Origin: Monosporascus cannonballus
Taxonomy: Eukaryota > Ascomycota > Sordariomycetes > Xylariales
Direction of reading: 5' to 3'
Assembly: GCA_004154925.1 (NCBI GenBank)
Contig: QJNS01000215.1
Coordinates: 1 to 64,000 of the forward strand
Length of the DNA stretch: 64,000 nucleotides
In this document: positions 1 to 12,842 of the stretch, piece by piece
Layout: every line of letters begins with the position of its first letter
Position numbering within the stretch: position 1 is the first letter of the stretch
Position numbers and translations under genes: made by a program
The notes under the pieces: generated by a model
What the model was told of the DNA's origin: nothing
Database searches by the model: none
What the model saw: only the letters and a program-made list of their open reading frames with translations

Positions 1-95
1 TATTTTTCTGTAATTTATTATAATAAAGTGAACATGGTATGTTTAGGTGAGAAATCGGCCAGTGCACGGTTCCATTTGGTCTCCAAGTGTATCTA
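1..95. other. Non-matching sequence at the left edge, possible end of another insertion
   Basis: From about position 97 the sequence aligns with the RNase H/RT part of chromovirus D (near 58565-58600). Positions 1-95 do not match the expected D counterpart (58480-58560). They also keep CpA/TpG dinucleotides that the RIP-mutated flank has lost. I infer the terminus of a separate, less mutated insertion that begins outside the window. The boundary is approximate and the family is unknown. Confidence 0.3.
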
Positions 96-1437
96 AATTT
101 TTAAAATGTTATAATAATGGCCATAAATCTTTTATCTGGAATGCCGTACTTAAATTCGGCTCTTTTTAACTTATACGAAAAAATATAATAAAGTACAATT
201 TGTCTTAATTATTTCGTTATCCGGTTATTACGCTTAATATGTAATCCGAAATATCGGTTTTTAATTTAACGGAACGGTTTAAATCTTATATAATTAATAT
301 TAATTCGTTAATAATTACATCCTTAATATTCCGAAATGTTTTTTTTCGTATTTAACATCTATTTGAATTTTTTTGCCTTTTTTGTAAAGTTCGTTAAAAA
401 TATGGCGATTTTGCTAAAATTTCGAATAAATTTTCTATAATAATTAACGGATTTAAGAAATGCTTCTACCTTTTTAATTATTATTAGCGTTTATTATTTT
501 GTAATTATAACGATTTTTTAAGGTTTATTTTAATATATTTTATAATAATAATATGTTTTAAATATTTTATTTTGTGTTTATTGAATTAATTCTTTTCTGC
601 GTTGATGAGTAACTTTACGTTTTGTAAAACTTAAAGAACTTTATAAATGTATTTTACGTATACTTTTTCCGTTTTTAAAAAAAATAAAAATATTGTCGAA
701 ATAGCAAATAACGAGAATATCGAAGTACTTTCGTAATATATAATTTAGTATTTATTAAAAAATTGCTGGTACGTTCGTAAGTTCTATTAGCGTAATTAAA
801 TACTTAAATAATCCGTATTTCGTTTTAAAAGTTGTTTTTTATTCGTATCTTTTTTTAATCTTAATAAGGTTATAACCATCGTTAAAATTAAATATAATAA
901 ATTATTTGGTTCCACAAAATCAGTTTTTTATTTCCTTAATTAAGAATGATAATATTCGATTTTTGATAATAATATCGTTTAATTATCGATAATTAACTAT
1001 AAATCGCATTTTTTTTTATTTTTCTGTAATTTAAAAAATATCGGATATCTTATTAATAATTTCGAAAATTAAATCCATTTTTTTGTAACCGATTTTCCAG
1101 GTATTTTTTAAAAGTACGTAATTTATTTCCGTTAAAGTTGTAAATGGGATAAAACTTCGTTAAGGATTTTTATTTAAGGATTATCTTATAATTTTATATA
1201 TTATATTCTGGTAATTTCGTATCGAATTTTTTTAAGAAGTTACTTATATCTATAGTAATATGATAACATATTAATCATATTTTTTTAATTTTCGAGGCTG
1301 TTATTTTGTTATTTTAAATCGTTATTCAATTGTTTTAATTTTGTTTTAATAATAATACTAATACGTTATATTTTTAATACCTATTTTTTTTTATATTTTA
1401 TCCTTTTGGATAATAAGGTTTTTGTCGTATCCTTATA
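96..1437 (-). mobile_element. Left arm of chromovirus E (RNase H and RT region, RIP-degraded)
   Basis: This stretch is colinear with 58565-59925 of element D and has the same minus orientation, so it is the RNase H-to-RT part of a Gypsy pol. The RT active-site box, YLDD in other copies, reads Y-F-D-N on the minus strand at 692-703, as expected from C-to-T/G-to-A decay. The arm stops at 1437, where element A is inserted, and resumes at 23036. The element's 3' end lies left of the window. All frames are broken by stops. Confidence 0.8.
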
Positions 1438-1812
1438 TATTACGACCCAACAAGCTCCGGCCTCAAGAAACGGTCAAACAAGGATCACACGGGCCACCCA
1501 ATAGATTACGTGACGGTGATCACTACTAAGCCAGTGATCAGAAGTGATCAAAAGGGATTACCAGCGATCATGATCATTACCAGCCCTATGATCATAAGTG
1601 ATTAAGCCAAGAAAAAGGAGGATATATACGTTCCTTATTTCCATAATTTAGATAGCTTTAGCTTGCAATATAATATCGTTACCTAAGGTACCCTTGGTAT
1701 TACGAGACGTAATACGTTACTGTATTTATTGCTTAGATTCCTACGATATTTCTGTTAACATAAACCCGTTGACTTAAGGTTTAATAATTGGTTAAATTAC
1801 TTAGCCGTTATA
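1438..1812 (+). repeat. 5' LTR of chromovirus A
   Basis: This 375-bp LTR begins TATTACGACC, a decayed form of the family start TGTTATGACC, and ends CCGTTATA, decayed from CCGTCACA. The U3 part carries a cluster of TGATCA/AGTGATCA-type motifs between about 1518 and 1605. A TATA-like GGATATATACG lies at 1620-1630. Downstream U5 sequence is shared with the LTRs of D, E and the solo LTR at 27410. It differs from the 3' LTR mainly by transitions, as RIP predicts. Confidence 0.93.
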
Positions 1813-1822
1813 CGTTGCAAGT
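1660..1822 (+). promoter_or_regulatory. Putative self-priming pair: R start (1660-1669) and primer site (1813-1822)
   Basis: About 37 nt after the LTR TATA box lies AGCTTGCAAT (1660-1669); the D LTR copy reads AGCTTGCAAC. The sequence directly after the 5' LTR is CGTTGCAAG (1813-1821), and its GTTGCAAG part (1814-1821) is the exact complement of CTTGCAAC. Tf1/sushi-group Gypsy elements are known to prime reverse transcription with the 5' end of their own mRNA folded onto such a site. No obvious tRNA 3'-end complement is present. That this family self-primes is inference. Confidence 0.45.
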
Positions 1823-2570
1823 TTTTATTTAGTAATACCGTTAAATTTTGAGCAATATTTAATATTGTTAAAATATCGATTAACATTTAAAAAACCCTTA
1901 TTTAACAGTTTTAGGTTCAAATTCGGGAACTAGAAAGAAAAATCCGATAAATTAGAGTTATGTTATTTGTCTAAGCCTTTTTCGCTCGTATAAAACTTAG
2001 GAAGCCGGAACCTTATAATAAAAAAGATAACTTTTAGACCTTTTTGACTTAGGCACGAATTTACTTTCGTTTCTTAAACCTTAGTAACCCAGCAAATCAG
2101 GTCCTAGTAATAAAAACATATCTAATAAAAGATGCGGTTAATTGGTTTAAGCTTATTATGAAAAATTTCTTAAAAATAAAAAAATCAAATTTAAAAAGTT
2201 TTACTAATAAAATTCTTTCATTTTATACCAATTTCGAAAATAAATTACGTAATAATTTCGGTAATCCGGATAAAAAACGATTTACGGCTTAATAATTTCT
2301 GTAATTTCGACAAAAAAGATTCGCATCCAAGTACGCCGTAACCTTTAAAAATTTTGTAGCTAAGGCAGAATAAAAAACGACGAAATTAACGCCTTTATTA
2401 ATATGTTTTATAAAGGGTTAAAGGATAATATAAAAAATAAGATTATTCGAATTAAACGATTAATTACTTTGGATTAGTATATTATAAAAATAATCAAAAT
2501 TAATAATCGATAGTTTCAAAAATAATAGGAAAAAAAAGGGGTAATATGTTTTACGTTTGCGATATAATAA
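1813..2570 (+). pseudogene. Leader and gag N-terminal part of chromovirus A (RIP-degraded)
   Basis: Sequence after the 5' LTR aligns with the corresponding segment of D (minus strand, about 61560-62275), including AATACCGTTAAA-type stretches and the block ending near 2560. It is the untranslated leader and start of gag. No open frame longer than 60 codons survives. It is cut at 2570 by element B (TSD AATAA at 2566-2570) and continues at 17319. Confidence 0.7.
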
Positions 2571-2776
2571 TGTGAGAATATAGCCCTTATGAAGATAAGG
2601 CTGGTAGCCGACCAGTTACCGATCAGTTACCGACCTACTTATTAATATAAATTTATTATATGTCAATTAATGGGAAACGTTAAATGGAAATAACTTAATA
2701 TATTTACTTTTTGGAATTTGCTTTACGATTGGTCGGAGATTACCTTACTTAGTTTATAGCTGTTTATTATCTTATA
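2571..2776 (+). repeat. 5' LTR of element B
   Basis: This 206-bp LTR begins TGTGAGAATATAGCCC and ends TCTTATA. The family ends are TGTAAGA and TCTTACA, a 7-bp terminal inverted repeat. It matches the LTRs at 5461, 12632 and 17108 along its whole length, differing mainly by transitions. Confidence 0.92.
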
Positions 2777-5460
2777 ATTTTTCCATTTATTATGAAGGGT
2801 GACGTAATAATTACCAGAGGCAGAGCTTGCCGATTATAAAACGAACCTAGGTTATTAGTCGAAAAAACCGCCGATCGGAACCTAACCGACGAGCGATCGA
2901 TTACGATATAGAAACAAGTAAAAGAACTTATAACGGAACCTTAACGGGTAAAAAACGATAATTCCCGGGATTTTAAATCCTTTTATATATATAATAAAGA
3001 TGCGTTCCGATAACCGTTAATTAAACGGTTAGAAAACGAACGTAATATAACAAACGTATTCCGGAATTTAAAGCAAAAAAGGATTAAACCAATTAATAAT
3101 AATAACAATTTGAAAATTATTCGTTGACAAAACGAATAATATAAGGAATTATTCCGATAATTAGCCGAATAATAAGTAATAATATAATTTAAAAAAATAA
3201 AGCTTTATAAATTAATTGCGATATCGTCGTAAAAGTCTAAAAGCAATAAGCAAATACCGCGTTATAATTACCCGAAGCTTTTTAAACGCGCTTCGATTAA
3301 AAAAAATTGGATAAAAGTTATTACGGAGATTTACGCCGAAAGGCTAAAGCGAAATGTTTTTATTTATATCCAATAGATTATGAGCTATATGGACGTTTTT
3401 ATTACGAATACTTAACGATTATACCGCGTTACGTTTAATTATTTTGATTACGAAAAAGAATTGAAAACAAAGAATTTATAAATTTTTATTACAAAAATTT
3501 ACGTAAATTTTAACTTTTTCGATAAGAAATATAAGGAACAATTTATGGAATTACGATAACGATCCGATTAATCGCTGTTGGATTTTTATGTTAAATAAAG
3601 GTTTTTAAGTTATAAAACAAGGTTTATTGACGTTTTTAATCAGAAAAATAATTAAAATAATAAATATTTTATTTTTTATTATTTTTACAAATTAATATGA
3701 AGGTTACGAAATACCTTATTGAGAAAAAATATTAAATTAAAATAAATTAATAATATAATAAATAAAACAAAACGATATTAAAACGTTTAAAAAACCGAAG
3801 AAAAATAATTGTTTTTCTTTAAAAATATTCATAAAAATAAATAATTTAATTTTAATGTTTTCGAAAAAAGAAATCCTTAAAACAAATTAAAGGTACCGTA
3901 TAAAAGTAATAAAGATTATGGGCTTTTTTATATTTGGAAGGTAAATAATTATTAATTTAATTCCAATTAAAATAAATTTATACGACTTAATACCTTTGAT
4001 GTTTATAAAGGTTTATTTAAATATTATAATTATAAAAAGCCAAATTATAAAAACGTAAATTATAAATCCAAAAAGGATACGAAAACCTTATTTTTCCGGT
4101 TATACGGAAATAAACTTCTTAAGGCCGTATAAAACATTATAATATATAACGATAAATTAAATTAATTTTTAAACGTAAACCCCTCCAAAAAATCAAAATA
4201 AGTATATACGTTTAATTTATTTCGGCTAATAATTATAAAATGGTTAAAATAAAGCCGCTTTTTAAAAAAAAGTATTTATTAAGAGAAATACGGGGGATAT
4301 AATAATATAAATAAATATAAATACCGGAGTACAGATAAATATTATAAGTAAAAAATTAACAAAAAAGTTTAACCTTTAATTAATTTCCGTAAATATTTTA
4401 AGCTTTATCGATATTAACGGCGCATATATTAAGTATTACAGGGTTTGCGAAATTTTTATTAATATATTAAATAACAGGAATGAACGAAAATTTAAGTAAG
4501 TTAATTTTATAATATGCCGTATTTAAAAAAAGCCCTATTTTTTATTATCCAAACCTGGAATAAGTAAATTAAAGATTTTACTTAACATAATTATATATTA
4601 ATAATTATATGGATTATTACAAGAGGTTAATAAATAAAAAATTATAAATTTAACGTTTTTCGGTAAGCAAATTTATATGGTTAACTTAATAAATTTAGCC
4701 GAAAAACTAGATATTCTAGAATTCGAGAAATAATAAAAATAAGAAATAACCGATTTTTTTATATACTTAAAGAATTTCCGGCGAATGTATTCCGAAAAAG
4801 TAGCGAAAGAAATATTGTAATTATTAGGTGCGGAATATGTAATAAATTTGATGTTAAGGAAAACGCCTTTATTCGGCCTAATTTACCTTATTTCGGAGGC
4901 TTAAAAAAAGGTAGTCGAAAAATATACGTAAAAAATCTAAAAATAAGCCGAATACGTTATTCGAAAGCAAACGTAAAAATATTAATATTATTTATGCCTA
5001 AAAAGAACGGCAGTTTTCGATTATACGTTAATTATAAGGGGCTGAATTAAATAATAATAAAAAATTAATACCTTTTATTTTTAATTTTAAAAATAATAAA
5101 TCGTTTAAAGTTAATTAAAATATTTTCAAAAATTAATTTTAAGGATATTTATTACCGTATTAAAATTAAAAAAGGCGATTAATAAAAAACCGTTTTCCAA
5201 ATGCGGTATAAATAATTCGAATATACGGTTATGTTATTTAGTTTTATTAACGCGTTAATTATATTTTAAAGTTATATATATAAAGTATTAATTGGATTAA
5301 TTAATTATATATACGTAATATATTTAAATAATATAATTATTTATTTCGGATAACGAAAAAAAATATTCCAAATATTTTTAATTAATTTACGAACGGTTAT
5401 TATAATATTAATTATTTTTTAAAGTGTTTAAATATGAATTTTTCAAAAAAATAAAGTTTT
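2777..5460 (+). pseudogene. gag-protease-RT remains of element B, first part
   Basis: This stretch is colinear with 5667-8344 of C. The gag start region (about 2800-2945) matches the C segment that still reads as an ORF. A zinc-knuckle position near 4021-4063 shows Tyr codons in place of Cys/His ligands. The RT region near 4990-5460 translates with interruptions to the Gypsy pattern MPKKxGS..RLxVxYRxLN ... KIDxKDxYYRI. The frame is interrupted at the RT/RNase H connection by the insertion of C, with the GTTTT duplication at 5456-5460. Confidence 0.8.
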
Positions 5461-5666
5461 TGTAAGAATATAGCCCCTATAAGGATGAGGCTGATAGCTG
5501 ACCAGCCACCGATTAGCTACCGACCTACTTACTAGTATAAATCTACCATCTGGCAGCTAATGGAAAACGTTAGATAAAAATAACTTAATATATTTACTTT
5601 TTGGAATCTGCTTTACGATTAATTGGAAATCACTTTATCCAGCTTATAGTTATTTATTATTTTATA
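5461..5666 (+). repeat. 5' LTR of element C
   Basis: This 206-bp LTR starts TGTAAGAATATAGCCC and ends TTTTATA, decayed from TCTTACA. It shares the full LTR structure with the other three B/C LTRs. Confidence 0.92.
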
Positions 5667-8600
5667 ATTCTTTTATTTATTATAGAGGGTGACGTAATAA
5701 TTACTAGAAGTAAAGCTTGCCGATTACAAAACGAACCTAAATTACCAATTGAACAGATCGCCAATCGGAACTTAACCGACAAACAATTAATTACGATACG
5801 AAAAAAGGCGAAAAAGCTTATAACGGAGCCTTAATAGGCAGAAAACTATGGTCCCCGGGATTTTAAATTCCTTTACATATATAATAAGGATATATCCCGA
5901 TAACCGTTAATTAAACGATCGGAAAACGGACGTAATATAATAAACGCGTCCCGGAATTTAAAATAAAAAAAAATTAAACCTTTTAATAATAACCAGATTT
6001 TGGAAATTATGCGTTAATAAAAGGAATAATATTCGGAATCATTTTGATAATTACCCGAATAATAAATAATAATATAAATTAAAAAGTAAAGTATTATAAA
6101 TTAATTACGATATCGTCGTAAAAATCTAAGGGCGATAAACGAATACCGCGTTATAACTATTCGAAGTTTTCCGAATACGCATTAATTAAAGAAAAAGAAA
6201 ATTAAATAAAAACTATTACGGAAATTTACGCCGAAAAGCCAGAACGAAGTACTTTTATTTATATCCAATAAGTTATGGCCCATATGGATGTTTTTATTAC
6301 GAACGTTTAATAATTATACCGCGTTACGTTTAATTATTTTAATTACGAAAAAAATTAAAAATGGAAAATTTATAGATATTTATTAGGAAAGGTTACGTAA
6401 ATCTTAACCTTTTTAATAAGGAATATAAGGAATAATTTATAGAAATGCAGTAATAATCCGACTAATCGCCGTTACACTTTTACGTTAAATAAAGGTTCTT
6501 AATTTATAAAATAAAGTTTGTAAACGTTTTTAGCCCGGAAAACGATCAGGATAATAAACGTTTTATTTTTAATTATTTTTATAAATTAATATTAAAGTTA
6601 TAAAATATTTTATTACGAAAAAACGTTAAATTAAAACAAATTAATAACGTAATAAATAAGGCAAAATATTATTAAAACGCTTGGAAAAAAGCGAAGGAAA
6701 ACCGATTATTTTCCGCCAAAAATATTAATAAGGATAAATAATTTTATTTTAACGTTTTTAGGAAAAAGAATCCTTAAAGCAAATTAAAAACGCCATATAA
6801 AAGTAATAAGGATTATAAGCATTTTTATATTCGGAAAGTAAATAATTACCGATTTAATTCTGATTAAAATAAATTTGTACGATTTAATACTTTTAATTTT
6901 TATAAGAATTTATTTAAATATTATAAGTATGGGAAATTAAGTTATAAAAACGTAAATTACAAATCCAAAAAGGATACGAAAACCTTATTTTCCTGGTTAT
7001 ACGGAAATAAATTCCCGAAAACCGTATAAAATATTATAATATATAATAATAAATTAAATTAATCCTTAAAGGTAAATCTCAAAAAAAGCCGGAATAAACG
7101 TATATATTTAGTTTATTTCCGCTAATAATTATAAAACGGTTAAAATAAAGCCGTTATTTAAAAAAAGGGTTTTATTAAAAGAAATACGGAGGATATGGTA
7201 ATATCAATAAATATGGATACTGGAGTACAAATAAATATTATAAGTAAAAGATTAATGAAAAAACTTAATTTTTAATTAGTTTCCGTAAATATTTTAGGCT
7301 TTATTAACGTTAACGGCGCGTATATTAAATATTATAAGTTTTACGAAATTTTTGTTAATATAATAAAAAATAACGGGAACGGACAGGAATTTAAGTAAAT
7401 TTATTTTGCAATATACCGCGATCGAAAAACGCTTAATTTCCTATTAGTTAAATACGGAATAAGTATATTAAGGATTTTATTAAATATAGTTATATGTTAA
7501 TAGTTATACAAATTATTACAAAAGGTTGATAAATAGGAAATTATAAACCTAATGTTTTTCGGTAAACAAATTTATACCGTTAACTTAATAAGTTTAGCCG
7601 AAAAATTAGATATTTCGGAATTCGGGAAATAATAAAAATAAAGAATAACCGACCTTTTTGTATATTTAAAGAATTTTCGGCGAATATATTCGAAAAAAGC
7701 AGTAAAAAAAATACCTTAATTATTAAGGGCGAAATATATAATAAATTTAGTCCTAAGAAAAACGTCTTTATTCGGCCTAATTTACTTTATTTCGAAGGCT
7801 TAAAAGAATATTCGAAAAATATATCCGAAAAAACTTAAAAATAAGCCGGATACGTTATTTAAAAACGGACGTAAAGGCATTAATATTATTTATGCCCAAA
7901 AAGGATAACAATTTCCGATTATGCGTTAATTATAAAAAGCTAAATTAAGTAACGATAAAAAACCAATATTTTTAACCTTTAATTTTAAAAATAATAAATC
8001 GTTTAAGGTTAATTAAAATGTTTTCGAAAATTGATTTTAAAGATATTTATTATTATATCAGAATTAAAAAAGGCGATTAATAAAAAATTGTTTTCCGAAT
8101 GCGGTATAAGTAATTCGAATATACGGTTATATTATTTAATTTTACTAACGCGTTAATTACGTTTTAAATTTATATGTATAAAGTATTAATTGGATTAATT
8201 AATTATATATATATAATATATTTAAATAACATAATTATTTATTTGGATAACGAAGAAAATATGCGAAATATTTTTAATTGCTTTACAAACGGCTATTATA
8301 ATATTAATTATTTGCTAAAACGTCCAAATGCGAATTTTTTAAAAAAAGAATAAAGTTCTTAAGATTTATAATTAATACCGACGGTTTGGAAATGGACCGT
8401 TAACGGGTGAATGTTATCGAAACGTAACTAGAATTAAAGTTAATTTATAATATTTAAGTATTTTTAGGATTTGCGAATTTTTATCGGAAATTTATCATTT
8501 ATTATTTGCATATTACCGAATTTATTATTAGGTTTTTAAAAAGAGTATAGGGCAAAAGTAAAATAAGAGAATTTAGATGGCCCAAAAGAGCTAAAAAGGG

Positions 8601-11600
8601 GTTTTAAAATTTAAAAGATATTTTTTAATCGGCGATTATTTTTCGATTTTAAGATAACGCCAAAAATACTAGGGTTAAAATAAACACCTCGGTAAAAGCC
8701 ATATTAAGGATATTTTCATAAAAATACGGAAAGTATTAGCATTTAGTTATATATTAATTGCAAAAACTAAATTTAATCGAAAAACGGTAAGTTATAAGAT
8801 ATTAAAAATTATTAACGATTATAAAAAGCTTAAAATATTAGCGGTAATATCTTAAGTGTACGGAAAAATTTTTCTTAATATTTATTAATTATATGGCGTT
8901 AAAGGATATAATAAAAACGCCGGCACGTAATCTTAGAAAGAGGTTAACTTAATAGGTTTATTATTTTGCGTAATTTGATTTTAAGATTTAATATTAATCA
9001 GGTGTTATTAATCCGGCGGATAAATTATTTAGACGCCCGTATTATATATTAAAAGAAATTATATATAAAAACGTAATTCTTATATTATTTAGGAAATTCG
9101 GATTTACGAATAATATATCGGAAAACGTACGGAAAATAGTTGTAAATATATAACGCGATTTAAAATATTATAATAAGGTAAAATGTTTTATAAATTTAAT
9201 ACAAAATTTGTTCGTTATACAATTCCCAGATAAATTTTAGGTAGCGGAAATTCAGAAAATTATTATTTGCATAAAAAAAACGGAGAATTGTTATTATATA
9301 ATTATAAGAAATTTTCAAAAAAAAAGGAATTATATATTTGTTAAATTTATTACTTGCGAATAATAATGTAAATACGAATTATAATAGTAATACAATTAGC
9401 AGTTAGATAATAATAATTATAAATTACAACCATATTACGATGGGATTGCGAAAAATTTAGGGAAAACGAAATTAATATTAACGTTATTATTTATAATTAA
9501 TACGTTTTACGTTTTTTAACGAAAAGGTTGGCTAAAAACGAAATAATATTTTAGTCGAAAGTTTTTCGATAATTTTATAATTAGGTTCGAAAGTTACAGA
9601 TTAAGGGTTTAAATATTATAAAATTAATACGGAGAATTAAACGCCAAGCCGAAATAAAGAAAAAATATTTTTTAAATTTAAATAAGGTTTTATGTTATTA
9701 AAATAAATTCGTAATTCCGTTATAAGGCATTTTACGGCAATAGTTAATTAATTAATATTATAATAATTTAAAAATAAAATATATAAAATATATTTATACG
9801 TTAAAATTAATAATTAAAAAGTTTTATTAAGAAAATATAACGAATAATATCCGAAAATATATTAAATAATATCCGAATTATTAAGGTATAATAAAATTAC
9901 TTTATAAATTATATAGATAATTATAACCTTTATTATTATTTAAGTGATTTTTTTAAAATACTTTATTAAATTTTATTACGAGATTTTTTTAAAAGTTTAA
10001 GTTTAAACGGATTAAAGTATAACATAATTCTGATAATCGTTAACCGTTTTACGAAATTAAAATTATTTATTTTTATAATAAAAATTTTAATCGTAATCGA
10101 ATTAATTTAATTATTTTATAATAAGGTTAAGTATAAAGTTAATATGCTAGCTAAAATTATTAATAATAAAAATAAATTATGAATAAATTAATTTTAAACG
10201 GAATTTTACAAAAAACGAAAAATAAAACAACAAATATTATTTATTTATTATCTGTAAACCGATAAATAAATAAAATATATTTATTAAATTTTAAAATATT
10301 ATTTCCGTAATTACGTTAATAAATATTAAAATATTTAAATAAGGTTATTACGAAATATGGAATTCGTATATAATAATATGCGGAATACGTTTACCGGCCG
10401 TTTTTTGTTCGAAGTTTTATATAAGTATTATTTAAAGATAATAAAATATCTTTTATAAAAGTTTAAAGGATAAATATAAAAAGTTAAAAAACATTTCGAA
10501 AAAATAATTACTATTTATTAAATAATATATAAATATTAAAAAAATAACGATAACTTAAAAAAAATATTATAATTAATATTATACGTTGATAACATTTTAA
10601 TTAAAATAATAAGAAAATTTATTAATTAAAAATAAATAATACGTATTTATTTATATTTAGGTTATAATTAAAAAATAAATAAATTTTTAAATATACAAAA
10701 TAATGGTTTTTATCAAATATTAACAAATATATAATATATTTTTAATATCTTATGAAAACCATAATATGATTAAAAGCCGGATAATATTTAAATAATGTTA
10801 TGGAACTTAATAAAAAATAAAAGAAATAAGTAATAAAAAATATCGTTATCGAAATAACCGGAAATAATACGAATATTTAATTAAATAAAAAGGCTGGCCA
10901 GTTAAATATAATATATATAAATCCTAAAAGCATTTTAAAAATATACTTAAAATATTATAACGTTATGAAAAAAAATTAAATACGTATATAAAAAATAAGA
11001 TAACCCAAAAATTGTAAAATAATAATAATATAATTATAAATTAATTACTTAATAATTATAAAAATTATAAAATATAATTTTAAGTAAAATTGAATTATTA
11101 ATATTAAAATATTATTTAATTATATAATTATTTTTACACTTTTAACGAATAATTATTTTATTATATATTAATCGGAAATTTATAAATAATATAAAAACAA
11201 TTAAAGTTTAATTTCGAAAATAAAATTTCGCATTTAATTAGTAAATTTAATATTAATTATTTTTGGTAAACGTATTAAAAAGTTTAATATAGAAATATCG
11301 GAAAATAATCGGAAAATATATAACGGCAAAAAATAAGTATATTTATTAAATTTTTTAAGTATAAAATCCGGAAAAAACTTAATAACGTTTTATTTTTTAC
11401 AAAAATTAAAGCCTTAATAATTGGATTATAATTTATTATTAATCGGAAATAAGGCGTTATCTTTAAAGCGTTTAATATATTTAAATTTAATAATAATTTT
11501 ACCGGATAAAATATTTTTTTAATTATAATTATTAATAAATATTAAAATTTCGTTAAAACGTTAAAAAACGGGCGGAAAATATTCGTAAATAAAAAACGTA

Positions 11601-12631
11601 ATAATATAACGCTTTTCTAAAATTACTTTATTTATAAAAATATTTTTAAATTACGCCTAATTAAAAATTAATTACGGAATAATAAAAAGTTTTTTAATAT
11701 TTATAAAAAAAACCTAAATTTATAAACTAATAAAATAATATTAAAACTAAACCTTTATAATTATAACGGATAATTAAAAATTAATTTTCGTTATATTAAA
11801 AAAATAATATTTCTTAATAATAATTACGTTAAAAGCAAATTCGGCTTTGCAAAAAATATTAAATCGATAACCGACCGTAATTACGTCGGAACGTTTATAT
11901 TAGGTATCCGTAATACGAACCTTTTCGAGCTCGTCGATTATTTCCTAATTATCGGTATCGAATTAAAAAATTATTTAGGCGGTACTTTTAAAAATAAACC
12001 GAATTTAAATAAAAATTAAATAATAATATTAATAATATTAAAAATAATTACTTATTATGCAAAACATTTTATATTAATTATTAATTATACTATAATTTAA
12101 AATATTTAAACGTATACCTTATAATAATTAAAATAATATTATATTACATAAATTTAATATAATTTATTATCGCCCGTAATACGATTAATATTTATTTTGT
12201 TATCGGCGTCAAAAGGATAATATTTAAAAAAATCTTAATTTTCTTTAATATTAAAGTATTATTTCTTGTGGAATTTTTTACGAAAAAAATATAACGAACG
12301 GAAATAATATGCAGAATAATCGGAAAAAGTAAAATAAAAATAAAGAAAAACAAAAAACCAAATAAAACGCGTACGTAAAAAAAATAAAAATATAAACGCA
12401 AAAAGGAAAAAAAAGATAAATAAAATAAAATTAAAAACGAATTATAATAAGAAATTAGGCGGAATATAATTAATTACGTAATATGATATATATTAATTAT
12501 TACGGCAATTACTTATAATATAATATGACGATAAATTATCGGCAAATATACGTAACCAGATTTACGAAATACGTTATATTACATTAATAATAATAATATT
12601 AAAAATTAATAATATAAAAAAGGGGAATAAT
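5667..12631 (+). pseudogene. gag-pol remains of element C
   Basis: The gag start survives as a short frame to the stop at 5832-5834, with GDVIITRSKA near its beginning and ITIRKKAKKLITEP at its end. The knuckle at 6919-6960 has the spacing x2, x4, x4 of a CCHC box, but all four ligand codons read TAT or TAC (Tyr). RT motifs run about 7885-8340: MPKKD, RLCVNYKKLN, KIDFKDIYYYIRIKKGD. RNase H follows to about 9000. The integrase core near 9990-10080 reads VIVDRFTKLR-like. I recognised no domain between about 11000 and 12600. A purine-rich AAAAAAGGGGAATAAT precedes the 3' LTR. Stops make all parts non-functional. Confidence 0.8.
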
Positions 12632-12837
12632 TATAAAAATATAGCCCTTATAAAAATAAGATTAATAACCGATTAGCCATTAATTAGTTACCGACCTATT
12701 TATTAATATATATTTACTATTTGGTAACTAATAAGAAACGCCAGATAAAAATAATTTAATATATTTATTTTTTGGAATTTGCTTTGTAACTGGTCGGAAA
12801 TCACCTTACCCAGTTCATAGTTATCCATTATCTTACA
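12632..12837 (+). repeat. 3' LTR of element C
   Basis: This 206-bp LTR ends in the intact terminus TCTTACA. Its start is decayed to TATAAAAATATAGCCC. The duplication GTTTT follows directly at 12838-12842. Confidence 0.92.
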
Positions 12838-12842
12838 GTTTT

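Larger units (their letters stand above)
5461..12837 (+). mobile_element. Gypsy element C inserted in B (innermost element)
   Basis: Both 206-bp LTRs (5461-5666 and 12632-12837) are present in the same orientation and are flanked by GTTTT at 5456-5460 and 12838-12842. The element is structurally complete at 7377 bp. The insertion point lies in the RT-RNase H connection of B, a member of its own family: C's own uninterrupted counterpart is at about 8330-8390. Gag, RT and integrase signatures can be read but are full of stops. Being innermost, it is the youngest insertion in the stack, yet it is RIP-mutated as strongly as the others. Confidence 0.93.

Noticed and set aside
12192..12401. 69-aa antisense frame near the 3' end of element C, a possible counterpart of the chromovirus antisense gene
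   Set aside because: It has no Cys block and no counterpart in element B, and its composition is Phe/Ile/Leu-rich as expected from AT-rich DNA.
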